From assembly GCA_963661945.1 (NCBI GenBank), contig CAVLDP010000033.1, forward strand, positions 1 to 10,967: 10,967 bases of DNA, written 5' to 3'. The DNA is from CAVLDP01 sp963661945 (GTDB taxonomy: Bacteria > Bacillota > Clostridia > Lachnospirales > Lachnospiraceae). The notes under the pieces were generated by a model, which was not told where the DNA came from, searched no databases, and saw only the letters and a list, made by a program, of their open reading frames with translations. Positions 1 through 6,830 of this stretch are shown piece by piece (the stretch's first letter is position 1; the number at the start of each line of letters is the position of its first letter). The translations under genes were made by a program, and so were the position numbers.

Positions 1-1107
1 CGCATTCAGCGGTGAGGAAAGTCCTGTCGTGACATCATAGAAGACGCCGGATAGGAACATAGCCATATTAAGCAAAATTCCAACTGCATATCCTAAGTCA
101 TCGATGTAGACACCGAAATGAAGCAGAATCATACCCACTCCGAAGGAGAAGATCAGCATCAGAACATAGGCAGGAATCACCCAGAATACTGCAAGACCAA
201 TCTGAACCTTGTATCCAATCAGCATAGGAATCAGGACAATCAAGGAGAAAAGCAGCTTATAGAAATTCAGATACATATTCGAAATCAGAAGAACATGCTT
301 CGGTACATATACCTTGGTCACGATGTCCTTGTTATTTCTGACACACTTCACGCTGTAGTTGATGGTCTTATTGAAGAAACTCCACATAAGAAGTGCTGAG
401 AATACGAAGGTCGCATAATGCTCTACGGAATTACCCATAAGCTTACCGAAGACAATCACATATACCAGCATGTTGAAGAATGGCTCGAGTAACCACCACA
501 GTCTGTTCAGATAGGAATTCGCAACCTCTGCCTTCAGATCTGCCCTGGCTGCGAAGTTCATATACTGTCGATACTTAGCAATCTCGCCGAAGAACTTCTT
601 GGTCTCATAGATTGGACCATGATTGCCGACATTGGCAGGATTTAATTTCTCACCAATCGCCTCTAAGATAATCCAGAGAAGCAGTGTCACAGCAAATAAG
701 CCAATGATAGTAATGAGGCGCTCGTAGAACATAGACTTAGAGAAGCCCTTAATCTCATTTACAAAATTTGCATTGAAGATAATCTGATTACCATCAATCG
801 CCCCATACTCTGGAAGCTGATTGGCAGCAATCTTGTCCAGGGAGATGGTACTGTACTTGCGATAGATGCGAAGGTTCTTGAAATTCGATAAATCTGCCCC
901 CTGTCCATCCATAATCAGAGTATCTGATAAGCCTGCCACTGTATCTGGGTCGAAAGCCTCTCTAATCACATCGTCCGTTGTCTTCACTTCGACTGTAATT
1001 ACAGAATTCTCCATTGGTCGAAGAGCCACAAAGACAGAACACAGAAGAAATGCTATCACAACAACTATCTTGAGTATCTTAATCCCACGGGATTTATTAT
1101 TCTTCAT
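1..1107 (-). CDS. ABC-2 type polysaccharide export permease with N-terminal extension (partial, 3' end outside window)
   Basis: Membrane subunit of an ABC exporter moving a lipid-linked glycan or teichoic-acid-like polymer across the cytoplasmic membrane (TagG/RgpC/Wzm type). The ATG at 1107 opens a frame of 369 codons with no stop before the left edge. An AGAGGT ribosome binding site lies 8 bases upstream, and the LicD stop is 15 bases before the start. From about residue 176 it matches the ABC-2 permease core: an amphipathic interface segment, then SYLNRLWWLLEPFFNMLVY at 198-216. Hydrophobic spans lie near 207-222, 232-248, 280-298, 305-329 and 338-356. Unusually, about 170 residues precede the core: a membrane segment at 11-29, about 100 polar residues probably outside the cell, and a second segment at 131-151. 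Family members are usually about 260-280 residues and start at the core. The partner ATPase is not in the window. The permease call is firm; the substrate is inferred from neighbours. Confidence 0.88.
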   Translation of the reverse strand, partial: MKNNKSRGIKILKIVVVIAFLLCSVFVALRPMENSVITVEVKTTDDVIREAFDPDTVAGLSDTLIMDGQGADLSNFKNLRIYRKYSTISLDKIAANQLPEYGAIDGNQIIFNANFVNEIKGFSKSMFYERLITIIGLFAVTLLLWIILEAIGEKLNPANVGNHGPIYETKKFFGEIAKYRQYMNFAARADLKAEVANSYLNRLWWLLEPFFNMLVYVIVFGKLMGNSVEHYATFVFSALLMWSFFNKTINYSVKCVRNNKDIVTKVYVPKHVLLISNMYLNFYKLLFSLIVLIPMLIGYKVQIGLAVFWVIPAYVLMLIFSFGVGMILLHFGVYIDDLGYAVGILLNMAMFLSGVFYDVTTGLSSPLNA

Positions 1108-1115
1108 CGTAAATT

Positions 1116-1121
1116 ACCTCT
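1116..1121 (-). promoter_or_regulatory. Ribosome binding site of the ABC permease gene
   Basis: AGAGGT on the minus strand, 8 bases before the ATG at 1107, in the 15-base gap after the LicD stop. It supports this start, and therefore the view that the N-terminal extension is translated. Confidence 0.6.
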
Positions 1122-1122
1122 A

Positions 1123-2730
1123 TTAGACTAATTCTGGAGACTTGATTGCATGAGAAGGTTTCCTGCAATCATAAGGCGGATAGTTCTCATATCCTACATA
1201 ACCGTGTTCTACCAGGTGTCTATTAATATCCGCAGCCACCATAATCTGATGTCCGCAGACCTCTGTACGCACGCCCTCTCCGAAGATCTCCTTGTCAAAG
1301 GAGAATCCCATGGCATAACCATTGGACTCGAAGCAGAGTGGCGTCTCCATCTTATCGAATTTGCGTGCATAATGTTCATGCAGCCATATGATAAATGATA
1401 ATGGCAAAATCTTGCCTACTGTCGATGTCACACGAACTACAAACTGGGTAAAGGAATCAAATTTCTTATAAGTATCATAATTCACAAAAGCCCTATGTCC
1501 CATACCAAGGCCGTAAATCGCACGAAGAAGCATAACATTGCGATGCTGCTTCTTGGCATCCGGCGTTGCATTGTTCATAACATAGATGTCTAAGTTGGCT
1601 GTACCGATAATACTGTCATCTGCCTTGCCCTTCACCTTGTCGAAGATATTGGTATCGACATGCTCTCGAACCAGCATCAGACGGTTGAGGAAATCAAGGA
1701 AGGCGCCATTGCCCAAATCACCTGGGCACACCAGACGATAGTCACTACCCTTCGGCCAGATTTCATCCGCATGAGACTTCAGCACATCGAAATCCTTCTG
1801 ATACATACAGACATCGAGATCATCATCCCAAGGAATGAAGCCATGGTGTCTGGCTGCTCCAATCGCCGAACCACAATTCAGGAAATAAGGCAGGTTATAC
1901 TTGGTGCAAACTCGGTCGAATTCGAGGAGAAGCTCGAGCAGGAGCTCATCCATCTCACGAAGATATCTCTTCTCATCTCGAAGAAGAACACGGAATTCCT
2001 CAATCCGAGGCAAATCTCCCACATTACGCGAGGTGAGCTTGCGGTACTCGATATCTCCCAGCTCACGAAGCTCTGATACAATCCCATCGGAATTCTTGAC
2101 GCAGATTAAGACAAGCAGATGCTTCTTCTCCTCAGAGCGCAGCTCTTCTGGATTCCTGATCTCAATGCCCATCTTCGATGTGCCCCAGTTATCCGGATTA
2201 TTGTCAACCGCATAGATTGGCTGAAATTCCTGGCCCAGTGCATTCATATAGGACTCAAACCAGCGTCCCGTACCGAATAAGACAATACGATAGTCACGGT
2301 AGACATTGCTCGATAAGAGGTGTCTCAGGAAATCAAAGTCCATATTCTGCGGCTCTGGAATGCGAAGCTCCACGCCGTGCTCTCTGGCGAAAGACAAGTC
2401 CTCCTGATAGAGAAGACCATATTCCGAACCAATCAGAAAGGTAGATGGATATGCTATCCCCTTCTCCTCGAGGGTCCTGCAGACGCCCTCGAGCGAGAAA
2501 TTCTCTCCTGTAATTGGAATCACATCCTCTACAAACTTAAGATTTCGAAGAAACTTCTCGCGAAGTGTAAAGGGCAGGATGCCTGGTCCATTATTGTATC
2601 TGGCTGCCAGATCATCGGAGAATAAACCGATAATCACACGATCATCCTCCTGGAAGGATTCCTCCAAATCGGACAGAATCGACCAATCCCAATTATTAAA
2701 TACACCCCAGCGAAATACTGTATTACTCAT
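1123..2730 (-). CDS. LicD-family phosphotransferase with degenerate cytidylyltransferase-like N-terminus and central Rossmann-like module
   Basis: A 535-residue protein expected to transfer a phospho-substituent from a CDP-activated donor to a glycan in the cytoplasm. The C-terminal part (about 255-525) is LicD: LLELLLEFDRVCTKYNLPYF is followed by the hallmark IPWDDDLDV at 299-307, whose acidic cluster is the presumed metal site of this nucleotidyltransferase-fold family, and the family's tyrosine/proline-rich end (YENYPPYDCRKPSH, 514-527). The middle (146-235) is a Rossmann-like module, IVLFGTGRWFESYMNAL then AVDNN. Residues 5-125 align without gaps to the cytidylyltransferase encoded just upstream, but HVGH is replaced by DWSI. 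Typical LicD proteins have about 270 residues and lack both extra domains. The start is ATG, 5 bases after the upstream stop. Family members transfer phosphocholine (LicD) or ribitol phosphate (fukutin, FKRP); the substrate here cannot be read from sequence. Confidence 0.88.
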   Translation of the reverse strand: MSNTVFRWGVFNNWDWSILSDLEESFQEDDRVIIGLFSDDLAARYNNGPGILPFTLREKFLRNLKFVEDVIPITGENFSLEGVCRTLEEKGIAYPSTFLIGSEYGLLYQEDLSFAREHGVELRIPEPQNMDFDFLRHLLSSNVYRDYRIVLFGTGRWFESYMNALGQEFQPIYAVDNNPDNWGTSKMGIEIRNPEELRSEEKKHLLVLICVKNSDGIVSELRELGDIEYRKLTSRNVGDLPRIEEFRVLLRDEKRYLREMDELLLELLLEFDRVCTKYNLPYFLNCGSAIGAARHHGFIPWDDDLDVCMYQKDFDVLKSHADEIWPKGSDYRLVCPGDLGNGAFLDFLNRLMLVREHVDTNIFDKVKGKADDSIIGTANLDIYVMNNATPDAKKQHRNVMLLRAIYGLGMGHRAFVNYDTYKKFDSFTQFVVRVTSTVGKILPLSFIIWLHEHYARKFDKMETPLCFESNGYAMGFSFDKEIFGEGVRTEVCGHQIMVAADINRHLVEHGYVGYENYPPYDCRKPSHAIKSPELV

Positions 2731-2735
2731 AAGAA

Positions 2736-3173
2736 CTACTCTTTCATCTTCTTTCGAATCATCGTGGAACTCGTGCTCGTCGTATAAGGGAAGAAAACCA
2801 TATCAGATCCATGTTCCCTAAGCCAAGCCTTCATCGGCTGCAAGGCTTCCTCATGATCGTCACCACAGAACTGAACATCATTGTGGTAGAGACTATAGAC
2901 AAGGGATGGACTCTCATTATGAAAATCTACAAGCACCACCTCATCCACATAACGTATTCCCGCCACAACAGCCATCCTCTGGTCCTCAGGAATCACCGGT
3001 CGACGATTCTTATACACCTCGGACAGCTCATCCGAATTCACTCCGACAATCAGGTAATCACAGTGCTCCTTGCACCTACGGAGCAGGTTCAGATGACCGA
3101 CATGAAATAAATCAAATACTCCACACACGTAGCCCACATGATAGTGGCCTATCGCCTCCATATTATCTGCCAT
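2736..3173 (-). CDS. Glycerol-3-phosphate cytidylyltransferase-like nucleotidyltransferase
   Basis: A 145-residue cytoplasmic enzyme of the HxGH nucleotidyltransferase superfamily, close to the usual TagD length (about 130). It should couple CTP to a small phospho-alcohol or phospho-amino-alcohol to give a CDP-linked donor. Residues 18-30 (GVFDLFHVGHLNL) contain the nucleotide-binding HxGH at 24-27; LIVGVNSDE (41-49) and IRYVDEVV (73-80) are also typical. The C-terminal motif, RTxGISTT in TagD, is YTTSTSST here (130-137), so the Arg and Gly are replaced and the substrate may not be glycerol 3-phosphate. Phosphoethanolamine or phosphocholine are alternatives. The start at 3173 is preferred because GGAG lies 6 bases upstream. 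The frame is open further, to a TTG at 3317, but that stretch does not resemble the family and lies inside the upstream gene. The start overlaps the upstream gene's end by 11 bases. The LicD gene follows, so it is the natural consumer of the product. Confidence 0.85.
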   Translation of the reverse strand: MADNMEAIGHYHVGYVCGVFDLFHVGHLNLLRRCKEHCDYLIVGVNSDELSEVYKNRRPVIPEDQRMAVVAGIRYVDEVVLVDFHNESPSLVYSLYHNDVQFCGDDHEEALQPMKAWLREHGSDMVFFPYTTSTSSTMIRKKMKE

Positions 3174-4812
3174 AGCACTCTCCAAGAATCTCTCTATTAT
3201 GCTGCATCCGACCCAAATCACGACTCGGTGGCAGGAAGAACATGCCCGGATTCTCCTCCTCGGATAGCTTACTCTCAAGCCTGAAGAAGAAGTCCTCCTG
3301 GGCTTCATCAATGCCAAAATGGTCCATCATCTCTCTTCGAGGGACAATAGACTCTAATGAATCTATCATACCATAAGTATGGATAATACAGCGGAAAATA
3401 ATATATCTGGCCGGATAATTCTCTCGCACATATTCCTGATCAAAATATAATATGTCATCATTCACCCAGAAGCTATTCAGAGGTATCATCTCAAGATAGG
3501 CCTGCTCCAAAATTGGGCCCAAGTCAAGCGAACCAGCACCAAGTCCACCGGTATATCCCTCCGAATCAGTCTTCACCTCTGATGACCGCATTATATTGTG
3601 CCACATCCTATCGTATAAGGCAAATAAGTCTTCTGACGAGATACCATTTGCCGCAAGATATGCAATATGCTGCTGAAGAGTCGGCGCCTCAATCTCCTCC
3701 ATCAGAAGAGCATCACCTGACAGCTTCATATCAAGGATTGGAATCCCGCGCGCCTTCAGCGAATCCGTAATAGAGCAAAGCTTCTTCGCATAGTCTATGC
3801 CAGCGGGATATTGACAGCGCTTCAGCACCGAACTCGACTCGCGAAGCATCGTCGAGAAGGCCTTGGTCCTATCCCGGTAACCTGTCAGAGTCACATAATT
3901 CACATCCGAAAGTGTAGATGCATCATCGGATATCGTAAGCTCCAAGAGATAAGAATTGGCAACAAATGGAAATGCCTGGTTTGCAGCTGCCTCCAAGTAG
4001 AAGGTCCTACTATCTGCCACAAGGGTCGATGAATCCCGGTCATAGGTCACCAGACGTTCTCCCATATTCTGTTCAGGCTGATAGGAATCTGTATAGATGG
4101 CACGAGGTGCGATGAAATCTGGCATCGGATAATAGAACTTGTAATTAGAAAAGCCTGCATGGCGAGTCAGATCTATAAGCTCCTGCCTATGAAAGCCACG
4201 ACCAGGCTTTCCAGTCGGATAGCCTGCGATACTGTCAAATGGAACCCCTGAGTGAGAATCCCTCTTGCCACAGAGGTTATCGATGCCATACTTATTCTCC
4301 ACTTCAAGAAGGATGATGCCATCCTCCTTAAGATATCTGCTAAGAGCCCGTAGATAGTCTACAGGACTTGCTGCATACTCAAGTCTGGTAAAGCAAATGA
4401 TATAGTCGAATCCAGAAGACTCCTCCGGCATTCTGGCGCACGCGCTTACGTCATCTGACTCTACCAGCTGGACTGTCAGATTCTCCCGCCTACTGTATCT
4501 GGCACGAATCATACGTTCCTGAAACTCAGTGTCCACCAGGGCTGTCACATGATCTGCCCGATCGAGCAGCGCTCCTGTTAATGCTCCATACTCCGCTCCC
4601 AGTTCTAAGATGCGGCAGCCCTCTCGAAAGGGATACCATCTAAGTATGGAAGAACGATAATCATTGAAATGATACTGGATGAAATACCGGTCATCTCCCT
4701 GAATCAGGTCTGAATAATCTTCATCGCCACCATTCTTATAAATCATGGTGGCGATGAGTGTCTCCTCTTCGGTAAGCGGCCTTATGCTCTTATCTGTCAC
4801 TAATTCTCTCAT
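3163..4812 (-). CDS. SAM-dependent methyltransferase with C-terminal kinase-like domain (WbdD-like architecture)
   Basis: A 549-residue cytoplasmic protein. The N-terminal part (about 40-240) is a class I SAM methyltransferase: motif I RILELGAEYGALTGALL (67-83), ALVD (91-94), and FDYIICFTRLEYA (135-147) after motif II, then GIILLEVENKYG (165-176). Beyond about 290 it resembles a small-molecule or LPS-kinase fold: a candidate beta-3 lysine in SVLKRC (328-333), a hinge-like LLMEEIEAPTLQQHI (369-383), and EMIPLNSFWVNDDILYFDQE (441-460), which fits the catalytic-loop/DFG pattern with N446 and D458 kept but the catalytic Asp as Glu. This order matches E. coli WbdD, which methylates and phosphorylates glycan ends to stop elongation. 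The kinase assignment is inference and activity is doubtful. The start at 4812 leaves 14 bases after the upstream stop; the frame extends to a TTG at 4851, which would overlap the upstream gene by 25 bases. Confidence 0.78.
   Translation of the reverse strand: MRELVTDKSIRPLTEEETLIATMIYKNGGDEDYSDLIQGDDRYFIQYHFNDYRSSILRWYPFREGCRILELGAEYGALTGALLDRADHVTALVDTEFQERMIRARYSRRENLTVQLVESDDVSACARMPEESSGFDYIICFTRLEYAASPVDYLRALSRYLKEDGIILLEVENKYGIDNLCGKRDSHSGVPFDSIAGYPTGKPGRGFHRQELIDLTRHAGFSNYKFYYPMPDFIAPRAIYTDSYQPEQNMGERLVTYDRDSSTLVADSRTFYLEAAANQAFPFVANSYLLELTISDDASTLSDVNYVTLTGYRDRTKAFSTMLRESSSVLKRCQYPAGIDYAKKLCSITDSLKARGIPILDMKLSGDALLMEEIEAPTLQQHIAYLAANGISSEDLFALYDRMWHNIMRSSEVKTDSEGYTGGLGAGSLDLGPILEQAYLEMIPLNSFWVNDDILYFDQEYVRENYPARYIIFRCIIHTYGMIDSLESIVPRREMMDHFGIDEAQEDFFFRLESKLSEEENPGMFFLPPSRDLGRMQHNREILGECYGR
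3178..3183 (-). promoter_or_regulatory. Ribosome binding site fixing the cytidylyltransferase start
   Basis: GGAGAG on the minus strand, its GGAG core 6 bases before the ATG at 3173 and inside the 3' end of the upstream gene. It decides against the TTG at 3317. A second in-frame ATG at 3161 cannot be fully excluded. Confidence 0.65.
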
Positions 4813-4826
4813 TAGCTCTATCTCTC

Positions 4827-5921
4827 TTAATATGCCTCTACAAGGTCCCAAAGTGATATAATATCACCCTCATAGCACTCTCGTATGCTTCTCTTAATAT
4901 TCTCAAAGTCCGCATAAGGCGAGACAATGATTGCATCTATCTCTCTGCCAAAGTGCGGAATATCAGCGATTGCAAGCACTGGCAGCTCCCGGTAGACAGT
5001 CCCAGCCTTGTTCTGGTCGATCCAGGCAAGCTGCTCTAACACGTCCTGCGCGGATGAAGCCTGAGCTTCTGTCGTAGCCTGCATCAGCTCCTCCTGCAGA
5101 ATCGTGCCATGTCGACCAGCGCCATAGATTGCAATTCGCTCGTAGCCCTGATCTCTGAGATAGTCCGCCATAGAATGTCCTTCGAGTCTCTTCTCAAGCC
5201 ATGTTCTCATCAATAGATAATTCTGCCTGCTGGTCCGATCTGGCACTTCGAGGCCCTGATGATACATATTCTTCATGTAAATGATAGCATCCGTATAGAG
5301 TCCCTTCGCCTCCAAGATATCTCCGTAGGAAGTCCAGAAATCTCTCTCCATCCAGTTGACATTGCCCCTGGCCTTGCTCCAATGGGTAGAAAGAAGGTCT
5401 GGCAGGATTACAACTCTTAGGTCCTCTGGTCTAAGATTCTCTATACTAAGTGCCGCCATCGTACGAATCAATGTCGCGCTTGGCCGGTCCAGATACTGAA
5501 GAAAGCCCGCCACATCCGTTGTCAATCCGCGGAACTGCTGCCCATTCCATTCTCCCATCGCAGTGGATATCTGCTGATTGTAGCCACTAATCACAAGATC
5601 CGCATCCACTGCGGCATCTAACATCTTCTCGATATGGCTATCGTCCCAGATATCTCTCGCATCAAGATATGCTACGAAGTCCGCGGTCACAGCCTGACAG
5701 GCAAGACTACGGACTTCATATGATGAATCAGAGCTCTCCTGCTTGAGAAGCCGAATTCGTGCATCGTCGAGGGAATCCACGTATTCCACCACTCCTGCAT
5801 CAACAGATGCATCCAGAATGATAATCTCATCTACCGGATGCGTCTGCGATAGAACACTCGTCAGTGCCTTGCGAAGCTCATATCTAGAATCTCTTACATA
5901 AATCACTGCAGCTACTGTCAT
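4827..5921 (-). CDS. Divergent GT2-like glycosyltransferase with C-terminal Rossmann-like module
   Basis: A 364-residue protein. Residues 1-110 look like the first half of a GT-A (GT2) domain: AVIYVRDSRYELRKALTSVL, then QTHPVDEIIILDASVDAG (26-43; the usual form is VDDGSTDG), and VAYLDARDIWDDSHIEKML (83-101) where family members have FLDADDIW. The third position of the DxD motif is therefore Arg, although D87 and D90 remain. The second half of the fold, including the catalytic ED motif, is not recognisable; residues 130-255 are mostly helical. Residues 260-362 form a Rossmann-like module beginning ERIAIYGAGRHGTILQEEL, then WIDQN (300-304). An AGGAAGG ribosome binding site lies 9 bases before the ATG, and the upstream stop is 14 bases away. 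Catalysis is uncertain; it could be an active enzyme with a relaxed motif or a non-catalytic partner of the neighbouring transferases. Confidence 0.7.
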   Translation of the reverse strand: MTVAAVIYVRDSRYELRKALTSVLSQTHPVDEIIILDASVDAGVVEYVDSLDDARIRLLKQESSDSSYEVRSLACQAVTADFVAYLDARDIWDDSHIEKMLDAAVDADLVISGYNQQISTAMGEWNGQQFRGLTTDVAGFLQYLDRPSATLIRTMAALSIENLRPEDLRVVILPDLLSTHWSKARGNVNWMERDFWTSYGDILEAKGLYTDAIIYMKNMYHQGLEVPDRTSRQNYLLMRTWLEKRLEGHSMADYLRDQGYERIAIYGAGRHGTILQEELMQATTEAQASSAQDVLEQLAWIDQNKAGTVYRELPVLAIADIPHFGREIDAIIVSPYADFENIKRSIRECYEGDIISLWDLVEAY

Positions 5922-5935
5922 GTGATAAATCCTTC

Positions 5936-6808
5936 CTATTCTCGATCCAGGTTCTGCTGACCGAGCTTGTCATGGGTATAGTCATACAATGCCTGAATGA
6001 AATATTCTCCATAAATCTCCGTATCAATTCCATCGAAGCAACCGCGCAGCACCATGGTAAAGTCCACCTCTGGAAACCATCTGCCAAGCAGAAGCAAGCG
6101 ATTCCTAAGTAGATAATACATAGAGATCGGATTCACCTCTCCACCCTGACTTCCACCAACACAGTGGATGAGATAGGTGCCTGGATTATAGATAAGCTTC
6201 ATCCCATTCTTTCGAACTCTCATGGAATAGTCTACATCTTCATAATAGAGGAAATAATCCTCATCGATATAGCCTACTTCTTCAATCACCTTCTTAGAGA
6301 TCAGCATACAGCATCCGGTGATGAAATCCACCTCTACTGGACTTTGGCTATCCACATAGGCACAGGAATTGACATGCCCATTGGCCATGACGCTACCGCC
6401 AGCATACCATTTGTCAAATCGCTCCACAGAGAGATCCTCTTCCGTGATATCACCCTTATACATAAGTGGTGCAGCTACAGAATTATCATCCGTAGCAGAA
6501 AGTAGCACAGTCATCAGATCTGGACTAATCCAGGTATCCGTATTCAGAAGCAGAACATAATCCGCCCCATGCTCTAGCGCATAGCGAATACCGATATTAT
6601 TGCCGGCCGCCCAGCCAACATTCTCCTCCTGCCTCAAGATTGTAATCTCATCATACTCCTCGATGATGGCTAGCGATCCATCAGTAGAAGCATTGTCCAC
6701 GACAACCACAAAATAATCCTCATGGTCCTGTGCGAGAATCGAATCCAAGCAGGTTCTAATATATTTCTTGTCGTTATAATTCACTAGAATAACAGCTATC
6801 TTATTCAT
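5936..6808 (-). CDS. GT2 family glycosyltransferase, rhamnosyltransferase-like
   Basis: A 290-residue cytoplasmic or membrane-associated enzyme that should add a sugar from an NDP-sugar to a growing glycan. The GT-A fold is complete: AVILVNYNDKKYIRTCLDSI (5-24), VVVDNASTDGS (35-45), ENVGWAAGNNIGIRYA (62-77), the NTD form of DxD in LLLNTDTWISPDL (87-99), TGCCMLI (164-170), and the catalytic-base segment DYFLYYEDVDYSMRVRKNG (184-202), with H215 after it. The VNYN start, N-x-D motif and YEDVD are typical of the WbbL/RfbF rhamnosyltransferase group, so rhamnose is a reasonable guess for the donor, but specificity cannot be read from motifs. The length is normal for the group. The start lies 22 bases after the upstream stop, the widest gap in the window; the only purine-rich match is GGATGGGATG, so the ribosome binding site is imperfect. 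Confidence 0.88.
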   Translation of the reverse strand: MNKIAVILVNYNDKKYIRTCLDSILAQDHEDYFVVVVDNASTDGSLAIIEEYDEITILRQEENVGWAAGNNIGIRYALEHGADYVLLLNTDTWISPDLMTVLLSATDDNSVAAPLMYKGDITEEDLSVERFDKWYAGGSVMANGHVNSCAYVDSQSPVEVDFITGCCMLISKKVIEEVGYIDEDYFLYYEDVDYSMRVRKNGMKLIYNPGTYLIHCVGGSQGGEVNPISMYYLLRNRLLLLGRWFPEVDFTMVLRGCFDGIDTEIYGEYFIQALYDYTHDKLGQQNLDRE

Positions 6809-6830
6809 CTATTCATCCCATCCTAGTAAT

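Noticed and set aside
118..1126. Plus-strand open frames near the left edge (118-399 and 866-1126)
   Set aside because: This interval is fully explained by the minus-strand ABC-2 permease, whose frame is open from 1107 to the edge and carries clear membrane segments and family motifs.
1660..2076. 138-codon open frame on the plus strand, with several others over the LicD gene
   Set aside because: They overlap the well-supported LicD coding region and their translations are low-complexity and unlike any family I know.
3174..3317. Longer N-terminus for the cytidylyltransferase, starting at the TTG at 3317
   Set aside because: The extra 48 residues are Arg/Cys/Ser-rich, lie inside the methyltransferase gene in another frame, and have no family similarity; the ATG at 3173 has its own ribosome binding site.
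4813..4851. TTG start at 4851 for the methyltransferase gene
   Set aside because: It would overlap the upstream gene by 25 bases; the ATG at 4812 leaves a 14-base gap like those of neighbouring genes.
6809..6830. Widest intergenic gap as a promoter or terminator site
   Set aside because: Twenty-two bases is too short for a promoter, and it holds no inverted repeat or T-run.
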